NCBI RefSeq assembly: GCF_020733635.1
Contig: NZ_JAJFZL010000001.1
Coordinates: 992,001 to 1,056,000, forward strand
Source: Nocardia spumae
GTDB taxonomy: Bacteria; Actinomycetota; Actinomycetes; Mycobacteriales; Mycobacteriaceae
Reading direction: 5' to 3'
DNA: 64,000 bases
A program made the position numbers and the translations under genes. The notes below the pieces were generated by a model. That model was not told the origin of the DNA, searched no databases, and worked only from the letters and a program-made list of their open reading frames with translations. Numbering within the stretch: position 1 is the first letter of the stretch; each line of letters opens with the position of its first letter. Positions 14,571 to 25,600 of this stretch are shown piece after piece.

Positions 14571-15941
14571 ATGGTCAGCAATCTCACAGGCGATAATCGT
14601 CCAGGGCGCAGGGTCGAGCCCGGGACACAGCTCGGTGCGCTGGAAGCCTACGCCGCTCAGGCCCACGGCTACCTCAGCGTCGGGGGCGATCAGCTCAATC
14701 AGCTGCCCGGATTGCTGCGTCCGCTGGTTCTGGAGTCCTGGTTGCGCAGTGTGCGCGGCGGGGTCGATCCCATGGACATTCTCGACGGCCGCGGTCTGCG
14801 CGGTGCCGATCTGCAGCGCTATCGCGACAACCATCCGATTGCCGCGGTGATGCCGCTGGTCGACAAACTACTGCTGCAGGATGCGACCGGAATCGGTTTG
14901 ATCGTGGTGATCGCCGATCAGTTCGGCCGGGTGCTGTCGGTACACGGCAACCCGGACCGGGTGGAAGCGGCGGCCGAGGTCGGCCTCCGGGAAGGCGACG
15001 ATCTGTCCGAGCGCCGCATCGGCACCAATGCCGTCGGCCTGGTGGTCCGCACCGGCCGTGCCACCTGGATCCACGGGCCGGAACACTTCCTGCACCGGAT
15101 GCATCAGATCACCGGAGCGGCCGCACCCGTGCACGATCCGGACGGGCGTCTGGTGGGGGTGCTGATGATCGCGGGCGGGGTGCGCGTCGCCCGGCCGGAG
15201 ATCCTGGCCCTGGTGAAGGCCGCGGCCACCGCGGCCGAGATGGATCTGGTGCTGTCGGCGGTGCGGACCGAACAGCGTGGCGCACATCGTCGCGCGGTGC
15301 CCGGCCATTCGGCGCCGCGGCCCGCCGGCCGGTTGGCGCTGGAGGTGCTGGGGCTGGGGCAGCCGCAGTTGTCGGTCGATGGTGAGCGAATCGCGTTGTC
15401 GCAGCGGCACGCCGAGATCCTGCTGCTGCTGGCCGAACATTCCGAGGGGCTGTCGGCCGATCATCTGGCACTGCTGCTCGACGACACCGATCTCGACAAC
15501 GCCACCATCCGGGCGGCCATGTCGCGATTGCGTTCCGTGGTCGGTCCCGACGTCTTCGGCTCACGGCCCTATCGATTGCGGGTGCCGGTGTCCACCGATG
15601 TGGAGGCGCTGCGGGCGGCGCTGGATTCCGGTGATGTGCACAGCGCGGTCCGCCATTACACCGGTCCCGTGCTCCCGCGCTCGACCGCACCGGGAGTGAT
15701 AGACATTCGCGATGAATTGCGGGTCCGGTTGCGGACCGCTGTGTTGCGATCCGGTGACGCGGCGGTCCTGAGCCGGTGGACCTCGGGCGCCGAGGGGCGT
15801 GACGACGCCGCCGCCTGGGTGGCCTATCGGGCGACCGCCGATCGCGATTCCGCGCTGTACGCCCAGATCGAGGCCAAGATCCGGGTGCTCGATCGCCGCA
15901 TCGGCGCCGATGCAACGCAGATGCAACGTTTCGGCTCGTAG
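14571..15941 (+). CDS. GAF-domain transcriptional regulator with C-terminal winged helix
   Basis: 456 residues. Residues ~85-230 form a GAF sensor domain of the AcoR type, with the diagnostic SERRIGTNAVGLVVRTGRA (147-165) and the following HRMHQITGAAAPVHDPDG. The C-terminal third (~270-350) contains an OmpR-like winged helix: LSQRHAEILLLLAEHSEGLS, then IRAAMSRLRSVVG. No AAA+ or Fis domain is present, so it is not a sigma-54 activator. Similar actinobacterial proteins often sit beside aldehyde or alcohol dehydrogenase genes. ATG 14571 is preceded by GAAAGAAAGG; an in-frame extension to 14490 is unlikely. It is directly upstream of the giant NRPS on the same strand, so it could be the pathway regulator, but that is only positional inference. 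Confidence 0.85.
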   Translation: MVSNLTGDNRPGRRVEPGTQLGALEAYAAQAHGYLSVGGDQLNQLPGLLRPLVLESWLRSVRGGVDPMDILDGRGLRGADLQRYRDNHPIAAVMPLVDKLLLQDATGIGLIVVIADQFGRVLSVHGNPDRVEAAAEVGLREGDDLSERRIGTNAVGLVVRTGRATWIHGPEHFLHRMHQITGAAAPVHDPDGRLVGVLMIAGGVRVARPEILALVKAAATAAEMDLVLSAVRTEQRGAHRRAVPGHSAPRPAGRLALEVLGLGQPQLSVDGERIALSQRHAEILLLLAEHSEGLSADHLALLLDDTDLDNATIRAAMSRLRSVVGPDVFGSRPYRLRVPVSTDVEALRAALDSGDVHSAVRHYTGPVLPRSTAPGVIDIRDELRVRLRTAVLRSGDAAVLSRWTSGAEGRDDAAAWVAYRATADRDSALYAQIEAKIRVLDRRIGADATQMQRFGS

Positions 15942-16042
15942 GCTCCGCGTCTGAAAGTGTTACGGCTCACACTTCTGGGTCACAGTGTGGTTTCGGGCAC
16001 ATCTCTGTCCGGATGTCGAGAAGTTGGACGCTAGTCCGATAT

Positions 16043-16072
16043 TTTTTGAAGGATCTCATTCCTTTTTATTAG
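16043..16072 (+). promoter_or_regulatory. Candidate promoter of the NRPS operon
   Basis: TTTTTG (16043-16048), an 18-base spacer and TATTAG (16067-16072) form a plausible SigA-type promoter in the most AT-rich part of the region. It would give a leader of about 310 nt before NRPS1. The match is modest and unconfirmed. Confidence 0.3.
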
Positions 16073-16125
16073 TCTTCGGCCTAGTGTTCGCTGCATGACA
16101 CGGTGCGCGAGGCGCAACCGACGAG

Positions 16126-16224
16126 ATGCAGGAGATGAGGCCGCGGAACTCGCGGGCCGTGATGTTGGAGGACGTCGAGTTCGAGGATGATCCGGTGACC
16201 ATCAGGGTTCACCGAAAATACTGA
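16126..16224 (+). CDS. Possible 32-codon leader ORF (uncertain)
   Basis: An ATG at 16126 (or in frame at 16135) opens a 32-residue peptide ending [12 protein letters not shown]. Its composition (acidic middle, [10 protein letters not shown]) and third-position G/C are protein-like, but the ribosome-binding site is weak. It could be a regulatory leader peptide of the NRPS transcript, the remnant of a decayed gene, or chance. I would not rely on it without expression data. Confidence 0.2.
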   Translation: MQEMRPRNSRAVMLEDVEFEDDPVTIRVHRKY

Positions 16225-16379
16225 GACACAATCTATTTCGATTCTCGCACCCACGCTGTCGCGTGTGGTGTATTCGCCGAACCATCCGGGGCCACGCCGC
16301 CGCACGCGCATTCGCGCAGTGTCCGGGGCTTATTTCGTGCTGCTCGAAAAGCGTTCGGTCGCTGGGTATTTCGTCAATC

Positions 16380-16386
16380 GAGGAGG
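16380..16386 (+). promoter_or_regulatory. Ribosome-binding site fixing the NRPS1 start
   Basis: GAGGAGG is the only strong Shine-Dalgarno sequence near the beginning of the open frame. It points to tandem GTG codons at 16392 (5-base spacer) and 16395 (8-base spacer), and argues against the in-frame upstream start at 16263. Confidence 0.7.
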
Positions 16387-16391
16387 CTCTG

Positions 16392-19300
16392 GTGGTGGGT
16401 TCGGAGTTGAGCGGTTCCGGTCCGGATGAACGACACACCGAAACCCCGGGGGGTTCGTCGCCGTTCCCGCTGACACCCGCGCAGCTCGGTGTCTGGTACG
16501 CGCAGCTGCTCGATCCGCAGACCCCGATCAATATCGCCCAGTACGTCGACGTGCACGGCGACCTCGATATCGCGGTTCTGCAGCAGGTCTCCGTCGACGC
16601 CGCCCGGGAATTCGGATCCACGGTCGTGCGACTCGGCGAACAGGACGGTGAGCCGTATCAGGTCGTCGATCCGCGGCTGCCGGTCGACATCGTCTCGATC
16701 GACCTGCGCGAGGCCGGCGACCCGGTCGCCGCAGCGCACGAGTGGATGCGCGCCGACTACACCGCACCGGTGGACCTGCTGACCGACCGCCTCTTCGCCG
16801 GGGCCGTCCTGCGGGTCGGCGACCGGCGCTGGTTCTGGTATCTGCGGGCCCATCACATCGTGCTCGACGGATTCGGCGCGCTCACCAACACCATGCGAGT
16901 CGCCGAGCGCTACACCGCCGCACTGCGCGGACTCGACCCCGAGCCGGCGAAGGCGGGCAGCCTCGAATCGCTGGTCGAGGGGGAACTCGGCTATCGCGAC
17001 AGCACCCGGTTCGAATCCGACCGGCAGCACTGGGCCGAACGGGTCCGGGATCTGGACGGCACTACCACTCTCAACGGCCGCAGCGCGCCCCGTGCCGCGG
17101 GCAATCTAGTCTACGGCCGCCGACTCCCGGATCGGGTCGTCACCTTGATGAACGACCTCGCCACCGCACACGACTCGTCGGCGGCGGTGGTCCTGCTGGC
17201 GGCCTTCGCGGCCTATCTGGGCCGGCTGACCGGTCGCGACGAGGCCGTGCTGAGCCTGCCGGTCACCGCCCGGACCACCGCGGTCATGCGGCGTTCGGCG
17301 GGGATGCTGTCCAATATCGTGCCGCTGCGGCTGCAGACCGGCGACGCCACCTGGGCGGAGCTGTTGCAGCAGGCCCGGGTCGAGGTCGCCGGGGCGCTGC
17401 GTCATCAGCGTTATCGGCACGAGGACATCCGGCGCGACGCCGGGATGGAAGGTCTGGCCACCCGGCGCGCGCTGTTCGGGCCGCTGGCCAACATCATGCT
17501 GTTCCGCAGCGATCTGACCCTGGGCGACACCGTCGGGCGATACCACGTGCTCTCGACCGGGCCGGTCGAGGATATGAGCCTCAATATCTACTACGGCGAC
17601 AGCGACCGGGTCCACGTCGACTTCGAGGCGAACCCGAACCTCTACGGCACCGACGACATCGCCCGCCATCACGCACGCTTCGTCCGGTTCCTGGAACGGC
17701 TGGTCACGCTGGACCCCGACCGTCCGTTGTCCGCGGTGGCGGTGACCACCGATCTGGAACACGAGGTGAGCCTGCGGATCTGGAACGCCACCGAGGCCGA
17801 TATCGACGAACTGGCCGGTCCGGACGCGACCCTGGTCTCGCTGTTCGAGCGGCAGGTCGCGCGCACGCCCGAGGCGGTGGCCCTGCGCGGCCCGGCTATC
17901 CGCAGCTACGGCGGGTTCGCCGCCGATGTGCATCGGCTCGCCCGGCATCTGATCGCGCGGGGCGCCGGTCCGGAAACCGCGGTGGCACTGCATATTCGAC
18001 GTTCGCCGGAACTGGTGGTCGCGATGTACGCGGTGCTCGCGACGGGAGCGGCCTATGTGCCGCTGGACCCCGACCATCCCGCCGAGCGCATCGGCTACGT
18101 CCTCGACACGGCACGACCGGTCTGCGTGCTGACCACGACTCGCGATCACGGCGCCGGGCCCGATGACTGGATCGATATCGATGAGCTGGAGTTGTCGGCG
18201 CTGCCGTCGGATCCGGTCACCGATGCCGAGCGAATCGCGCCGCTGCGCCCGGCCCATCCGGCCTATGTCATCTTCACCTCGGGATCGACCGGGCGGCCGA
18301 AGGGGGTGGCGGTCTCGCACGCCGCCATCGTCAACCGGCTGGTGTGGATGCAGAGTGCCTACCGGCTTGCCGTCGACGATGTGGTGTTGCAGAAGACACC
18401 GGCGACCTTCGACGTCTCGGTATGGGAGTTCTTCTGGCCGTTGCAGATCGGCGCGAGCCTGGTGCTCGCGGCGCCGGACGCGCACCGCGATCCGGCCCGG
18501 CTGCGCGCGGTGATCGCCGAATACGGCGTCACCACCGTGCATTTCGTTCCGTCCATGCTCGCCGCCCACCTCGCCGGGGCGGGCGCCGATACCGAACCGT
18601 CGTCGCTACGACGGGTTTTCACCTCCGGCGAGGAGTTGCCGGGGCCGCTGGCGCAGCGCATGCTGACCGCCGCTCCCCGGGCGGAGTTGCACAATCTGTA
18701 CGGTCCCACCGAGGCCGCGGTCGATGTCACCGCGCATCGGGTGGGACCGCTCGATACCACCGGGGTGCCGATCGGCGCACCGGTATTCAACACCCGGCTG
18801 TACGTGCTCGACGCACGATTGCGGCCGGTGCCCGTCGGCGTTCCGGGTGAGCTGTATCTGTCGGGGGTTCAGCTCGCCCGGGGCTACGTCGGGAGGCCGG
18901 AGCTGACCGCCGAACGGTTCGTCGCCGATCCGTTCGCGGGCAGTGCCTCCGAGGCCGGTCCCGGTGCGCGGATGTACCGCACCGGTGATCTGGTCCGCTG
19001 GACGGCCGACGGTGAGCTGGAATATCTGGGGCGCACCGACTTCCAGGTGAAACTGCGCGGACTGCGGATCGAACTCGGCGAGATCGAGACGGTGCTGGGC
19101 CTGGTGGCCGGTGTCGCCCGCGCCGTGGTCGTGGTCCGCGACGATGCCGGCACCGGCGCGCAACTGGTGGCCTACCTGGTCGAAACCACTTCCGGTGCGG
19201 TCGATGTCGCGCGGGTGCGCAGTGCGGCCGCCCGCGAACTGCCGGGATATATGGTGCCGGCGGCCTACGTGCTGCTGGAGTCGTTGCCGGTCAACGCCTC

Positions 19301-19631
19301 CGGCAAACTCGACCGCGCCGCGTTGCCCGCGCCCGAACGCAGCGCCGGGACCTATCGCGATCCGGCATCGGTGTCCGAACGGGCGGTCGCCGCCGTCTTC
19401 GCCGAGGTGCTCGGCCGCGAACTGGTCGGGCTCGACGACGACTTCTTCGCGCTGGGCGGCAATTCGCTGATCGCGACCCAGGTGGCCGCACGGCTCAACG
19501 CCGACCTCGGCTGCGGGCTGGGAGTGCGGGAGCTGTTCGAGGCCACCACGGTCGAAGGTCTGGCCGAACTGATCGACCGCGCCTTCGAGACCGACGATAT
19601 GTCCGAGGGTGTGGGACCGATCGCCGGTCCG
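16392..19631 (+). other. NRPS1 module 1: C(starter)-A(Ser)-T
   Basis: C1 begins [14 protein letters not shown] and has HHIVLDG; it differs from all the other C domains here (which begin PLSxAQxRMW) and resembles the EntF/DhbF-type first C domain. The A1 code is DVWHFSLVDK, the EntF serine code. The T1 serine codon is at 19464. A serine module loading an acyl or aryl group from another protein is the simplest reading. Confidence 0.85.
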
Positions 19632-22600
19632 CGCCCACCGCTGCTGCCGCTGTCACCGGCGCAGCAGCGCATCTGGTTCCTGAATCGCTTGGCCGGCGAC
19701 AGCGCCGACTACAACATGCCGTTCGTGGTCCGGATGCGGGGGGCGGTCGACACCGCGGCTCTGCGCGGCGCCCTCGCCGATGTCGTGGCCCGCCACGAGG
19801 TGCTGCGGACGGTGTTCCCGGCCGACGCCGATGCCATGGCATGCCAGCGCATCCTGCCCGCGGCACAGGTCGGACCGGAGACCTTCGCGGTGGAACCCGT
19901 TGCCGCCGAACAGCTCGACGACGAGCTGGCGCGTTTCGCGACCACGGGATTCGACCTCGCCCGTGAGATTCCGCTGCGGGCGGTGATATTCGACATCAGC
20001 GACTCCGCCGACGACTACGCTCTGGCCGTCGTTCTGCACCACATCGCCGCGGACGGCATGTCGCTGCCGGTGCTGGCGCGCGATGTCGCCGCCGCCTACT
20101 CCGCCCGCCGGTCGGGTGTCGATACCATCGCGCCGGCGCCGGCGGTCCAGTATGCCGATTACGCGCTGTGGCAGCGGGATCGGCTCGGTGATCCCGCCGA
20201 TCCCGAGTCCGCCTCGGCGCGGCAGCTCGCCTACTGGGCGGAGACGCTGGACGGGATACCCGACCAGCTCGACCTGCCCGCGGATCGCCCGCGTCCCGCG
20301 ATCGCCGGTGGCCGGGGCGCGGTGCACCGGTTCGAGCTCGACCCCGAGCTGCATCACGCGGTCACCGAACTCGCCCGTGCCCAGGGTGTTTCGACCTTCA
20401 TGGTGTTGCACGCCGCACTGGCCGCGCTGCTGGCGCGGGTATCGGGCGGCGACGACATCGCCATCGGCACCCCGGTGGCCGGGCGTGGCCATCGCGAACT
20501 CGATGATCTGATAGGCATGTTCGTCAACACGCTGGTGCTGCGGACACGCGTCGCGCCCGACATGCCGTTCACCGATCTGCTGCGCCAGGTGCGGACCGCC
20601 GATCTGGGCGCCTTCGCCCATGCGGATCTGCCCTTCGAGCAGCTGGTCGAGGCCCTGAACCCGGTGCGGTCGCGGGCTCGCCATCCGCTGTTCCAAGTGA
20701 TGCTGGGGGTGGCCGACACTCAGCACGTCGCGGTCGAGTTACCCGGATTGTCCGTGCGGACGAGTACATTGGACACGGGAGTGACCAAGTTCGACCTTCA
20801 ACTCTCGGTCACCGAAAGCTTCGCCGGTGCCGGTCCCGGGGAAGGTCCGGCACCGGCGGGGATCGCGGCGGAGTTCACCTACGCCACAGATCTTTTCGAC
20901 CGGGACACCGTCGTGGGCTACGCCCGCTGGTGGCGGCAGTTGCTCACCGGCGCGGTGGCCGATCCCGCTCGTCCCGTGGGTGAGTTGTCCCTGCTCGACG
21001 AGGTAGAGACGCGGCGCGCGATCGAATCCGGATTCCGTGGTGCCGCGGCGCCGGCCGACGAGGTCCTGAATCTGTTCGAGCGGCAGGTGCGCGCACATCC
21101 CGCCGCCGTGGCCGTGATCGACGGTGACCGGCAGCTCACCTACGCGGAGCTCGCCGCGCGGATCAATCGCCTGGCCCGGCATCTGGTGCGGGCGGGGGTG
21201 GGGCCGGAAGTCCCAGTGGTACTGGGGATGCGCCGGTCCGCGGATCTCGTGATCGCGGCCTATGCGGTACTCGCCGCGGGCGGTGCCTATGTGCCGATCG
21301 ATCCGGACCAGCCGCCGGCCCGGCTGCGGCAGCTGACCGACACCGCCCGGCCGATCTGCATGCTGACCGACGGCGCCGCACCGGAACTGGATCTCGAGCG
21401 GATCGCCATCGATGCGCCCGAGATCGCCGAGTACTCCGGCGCCCCGCTGACCGATGCCGACCGGATCGCCCCGGTGCGGGCGGAGAACACCGCGTATCTC
21501 ATCTTCACCTCGGGGTCCACCGGACTGCCGAAAGGCGTTGCGGTGCAGCGCGGTTCGATGGACAACCAAATCGCCTGGATCACCGCCGAGTACGGGATCG
21601 ACGAGCGGGATGTAGTGCTGTTCAAGACCCCCGCCACCTTCGACGTCTCGGTGTGGGAGCTGTTCGCACCGTTGTGCGCGGGCGCCCGGTTGGTGGTCGC
21701 CGAACCCGACGGTCATCGCGACGCCGCCTATCTCGCCGCTACCATCGCCCGGCACGGGGTGACCGCCACCTCCTTCGTCCCGTCCCAGCTGGCCACCTTC
21801 GCCACCGCGGTGGACCCGGCCGATATCCGGTCGCTGCGTTGTGTTTTCGTCGCGGGCGAAGCACTCAACGGCGCGGTCGTTCGGGCCTTCGCCGCGGTGA
21901 GCGCGGCCGCGGTCCACAACCTGTACGGCCCGACCGAATTCACCGTGCACGCGACGCACGCGCCGGTCGGGGCGGACCGGCAGGGACCCGCACCCATCGG
22001 TAAACCGGTGCGCGACAGCCATGTCCTGGTGCTCGATCGGCACCTGCGACCGGTGCCCGATCTCGTCGTGGGCGAGCTGTATCTGTCCGGTAGCCAGGTG
22101 GCCCGCGGTTACCAGGGGCGCTCCGCGGCCACCGCCGAGCGCTTCGTCGCCGATCCCTTCGGGCCGTTCGGGGCGCGGATGTACCGGACCGGCGATCTGG
22201 TGCGCCGCATGCGGTCCGGGGACCTGGAATATCTGGGCCGCAGCGATTTCCAGGTGAAATTGCGTGGTCAGCGCATCGAGCTCGGTGAGATCGAGGCGGC
22301 GCTGCTGGCGACGCCGGGGGTCGACGCCGCGGCGGTGCGGGTGTACCACCATCGGACCGGCGACCTGCTGGTGGCCTATGTGGTGTGCGACGGTGAGCCG
22401 CGGGCCCTGGTGGAGGAGCGGCTGCGGGAGTGGCTGCCGTCCTACATGGTGCCGGGGGCCTATGTGGCGCTGGCCGCCCTGCCGCTGACCGCCTCCGGCA
22501 AACTCGACCGCGCCGCCCTGCCCGATCCGGTGCTGGCGGCCAAGACTTTCCGCGCACCGGCCACCGCCGAGGAATCCGCCGTGGCGGAGGTCTTCGGCCG

Positions 22601-25600
22601 GATTCTCGGGGTGGAGCGGATCGGGCTCGACGACGACTTCTTCGCCCTCGGCGGCAATTCACTGGTCGCGACGCAGGTGGCGGCTCGGCTGGCCGATGCG
22701 CTGAACCGCGAGGTCGCCGTGCGCGAGCTGTTCGAACATCCGGATGTCGCGAGTCTGGCCCGGCGGCTCCGTGATTCGGCGCCGCGCCGCCGCCGCGCCC
22801 TGACCGCCGGGCCGCGCCCGGAGATCCTGCCGCTGTCCTACGCCCAGCAGCGGATGTGGTTCCGTAACGAGTTCGACTCCGCATCGGCGGTCGACAATCT
22901 CACCACCGCGCTGCGGCTGCAGGGTGAACTCGACTGCCCGGCACTCGCGGCCGCCGTCCACGATGTGCTGGCCCGGCACGAGGCCCTGCGCACCCGCTAT
23001 CCGGCCGCCGACGGCGTGCCGCGGCAGGAGATCCTGAACCCCGACCAGGTGGGGATCGACCTCACGCCGCAGGTGGTGACCGAGGCAGATGTGCCGCGGC
23101 TGCTGCGCGATCTGGCCGCCGAATCCTTCGTGGTGCGAGAGCGGGCGCCGATCCGGATGACCGTGTTGCGCTGCGCCTCCGATCTGCACATCCTGGTCGT
23201 GTCGATCCACCACATCGCCGCCGACGGTTGGTCGATCGCACCGCTGACGCGGGATCTGATGAGCGCCTACGCCGCCCGGACCGCCGGTGCCGCACCGCAG
23301 TGGCTGCCGCTGCCCGTGCAGTACGCGGATTACGCGCTGTGGCAGCGGGCAGTCCTCGGTGCGGAGGACGATCCGGATTCGCCGATCGCCGAGCAGATCC
23401 GGTTCTGGCAGCACGAATTGGCCGGACTGCCGGATGTGCTGGCGCTGCCCGGCGATCGCCCCCGGCCCGCGGTGGCGACGGGACGCGGTGCCCGGTACTC
23501 GTTCGCACTGCCGGCCGAGACGGTCACCGCGCTGCGGGCACAGGCGGAACGGTCCGAGGGCACCTTCTTCATGGCGTTGCACGCGGCCTTCGCGGTGCTG
23601 CTGGCCAAACTGTCCGGTCAGCGCGATATCGCGATCGGCACCCCGGTCGCCGGACGTGGTGAGGCCGCCCTCGACGATCTGGTCGGCATGTTCGTCAACA
23701 CACTGGTGCTGCGCACGGACGTGGCGCCGGAACTGTCGTTCGCGGGACTGCTCGCCGCGGTCCGTGACGGCGACCTGCGTGCCTTCGCCCATCGCGATGT
23801 CCCGTTCGAGCGACTGGTCGAGGTCCTCAACCCGTTGCGCTCGGCGGCCCGGCATCCGCTGTTCCAGGTGATGCTGGATCTGCGCGGTCCCGCGGCCGGT
23901 GAGCCGCGGCTGTCCGGACTGCGGGCCTCGACGATCGAACTGGATTCCGGCACCGCGAAATTCGATCTGCACCTCACCGTCGAGGAGCGGGCCGACGGTG
24001 GAGCGGCGGCCTGCTTCGAGTACGCGACGGACCTGTTCGACGAGCCGGCGATCGCGGCCTACGCCCGTCGGCTGGCCGCGTTGCTCGACACCGTCGCCGC
24101 CCGGCCCGATCAGCCGATCGGGGCCATCGAGCTGCTGTCGGACGAGGAGCGGGCCCAGGCCCTGGTGGTCCGCAACGACACCGCCCACCCGGTCCCGGAG
24201 ACGACCCTGGCCGACCTGTTCGCCGGACAGGCACAGCGCGGTCCCGATGCCGTGGCCCTGCGCTACGAGCAGGCCGAATGGACCTATGCGCAGTTGTCGG
24301 CCCGGGTGAATCGGCTGGCGCGACTGCTGATTTCGATCGGCGTCGGGCCGGGCCGCACGGTGGCCGTCGGTATGCGGCGTTGCGATGAGCTGGTGGTCGC
24401 CCTGTATGCCGTGATCGCCACCGGAGCGGCCTATGTGCCGCTCGATCCGGATCATCCGGTCGACCGGACTCGAGCGGTGCTCGACACCGTCCGGCCGGTC
24501 TGCGTCCTGACCCGCTCCACCGACGGACTCGATATCGATCCGGAGGGTTCGGCGGGACCGGAGGCCGTGCTCGATCTGGATCTCATCGATACCGGCGACT
24601 ACTCGCCCGCTCCGCTGGTCGATGCGGAGCGGTTGTGTCCGTTGCGGTCCGAGCATGTGGCGTATGTGATTTTCACGTCGGGTTCGACGGGTCGTCCGAA
24701 GGGTGTGGCGGTGAGTCACGGGGCGATTGTGAATCGTTTGGTGTGGATGCAGTCGGAGTACTGCTTGGGTGTCGATGATGTGGTGTTGCAGAAGACTCCG
24801 GTGACTTTCGATGTGTCGGTGTGGGAGTTGTTCTGGCCGTTGCAGGTGGGTGCGCGGTTGGTGGTGGCGCGTCCGGACGGCCACCGCGATCCGGCCTACC
24901 TGGCCGAACTGATCCGCGCGGAGCGGGTGTCGGTGCTGCACTTCGTGCCGTCGATGCTGGCGTTGTTCCTGGACTACGCGCGGCCCGGCACCCTGCGGCT
25001 GGTGTTCGCCTCCGGTGAGGCGCTGCCGGTGGACACGGCCCGGCGACTGCGGACCGCGACGGGAGCCCGCCTGCACAATCTGTACGGCCCCACCGAGGCA
25101 GCGGTCGATGTGACCAGCCACGAGGTGACCGACGCCGATACCGTGACCGTGCCGATCGGCCGCCCGGTGTTCAATACCCGGGTCTATGTGCTCGACGCCT
25201 GGCTGCGACCGGTGCCCGCCGGTGTCGCCGGTGAGTTGTACCTGGCCGGAAGGCAACTGGCCCAGGGATACCTCGCTCGCCCCGGCATCACCGCCGAACG
25301 GTTCGTGGCCGATCCGTTCGGCTCCGGCGAACGGCTCTACCGCACCGGCGATCTCGTGTGCTGGACCGCTCACGGTGAACTCGACTATCTGGGCCGCACC
25401 GACTTCCAGGTCAAGATGCGCGGGTTGCGCATCGAACTCGGGGAGATCGAGGCCGCGCTGACCGCGCAGCCGGATATCGCCCAGGCGGTGGTGGTCGTGC
25501 GCAACGATCCGCACACCGGTGATCGACTGGTCGCCTATCCGATCGCGGCCGAGGACGCCGACCTCGACCTGGACAATGTGAAAGCCGCGCTGGCACAGCG

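Larger units (their letters stand above)
15942..16391 (+). other. Leader region of the NRPS operon
   Basis: 450 bp without a firm gene, with an unusually AT-rich block at ~16031-16075. Elements seen are an inverted repeat CACACT-N10-AGTGTG (15968-15989), AAGGA-N6-TCCTT (16049-16064), a candidate promoter (16043-16072) and a short ORF (16126-16224). On the minus strand a 76-codon open frame (16081-16311) is also present but has no supporting signal. No IdeR/iron-box sequence is visible. Confidence 0.5.

Noticed and set aside
16263..16391. Upstream extension of NRPS1 to 16263
   Set aside because: The extra 43 residues (Cys/Arg-rich) do not resemble a C-domain start, and the strong GAGGAGG site at 16380-16386 points to the GTG at 16392/16395.
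22659..25514. Long open frames on the minus strand opposite the NRPS genes (for example 951 codons here, similar ones at 54277-57684 and 59506-62445)
   Set aside because: The + strand encodes unbroken C-A-T domains with all core motifs. High-GC codon bias leaves antisense frames open; their translations show no domain or sensible composition.
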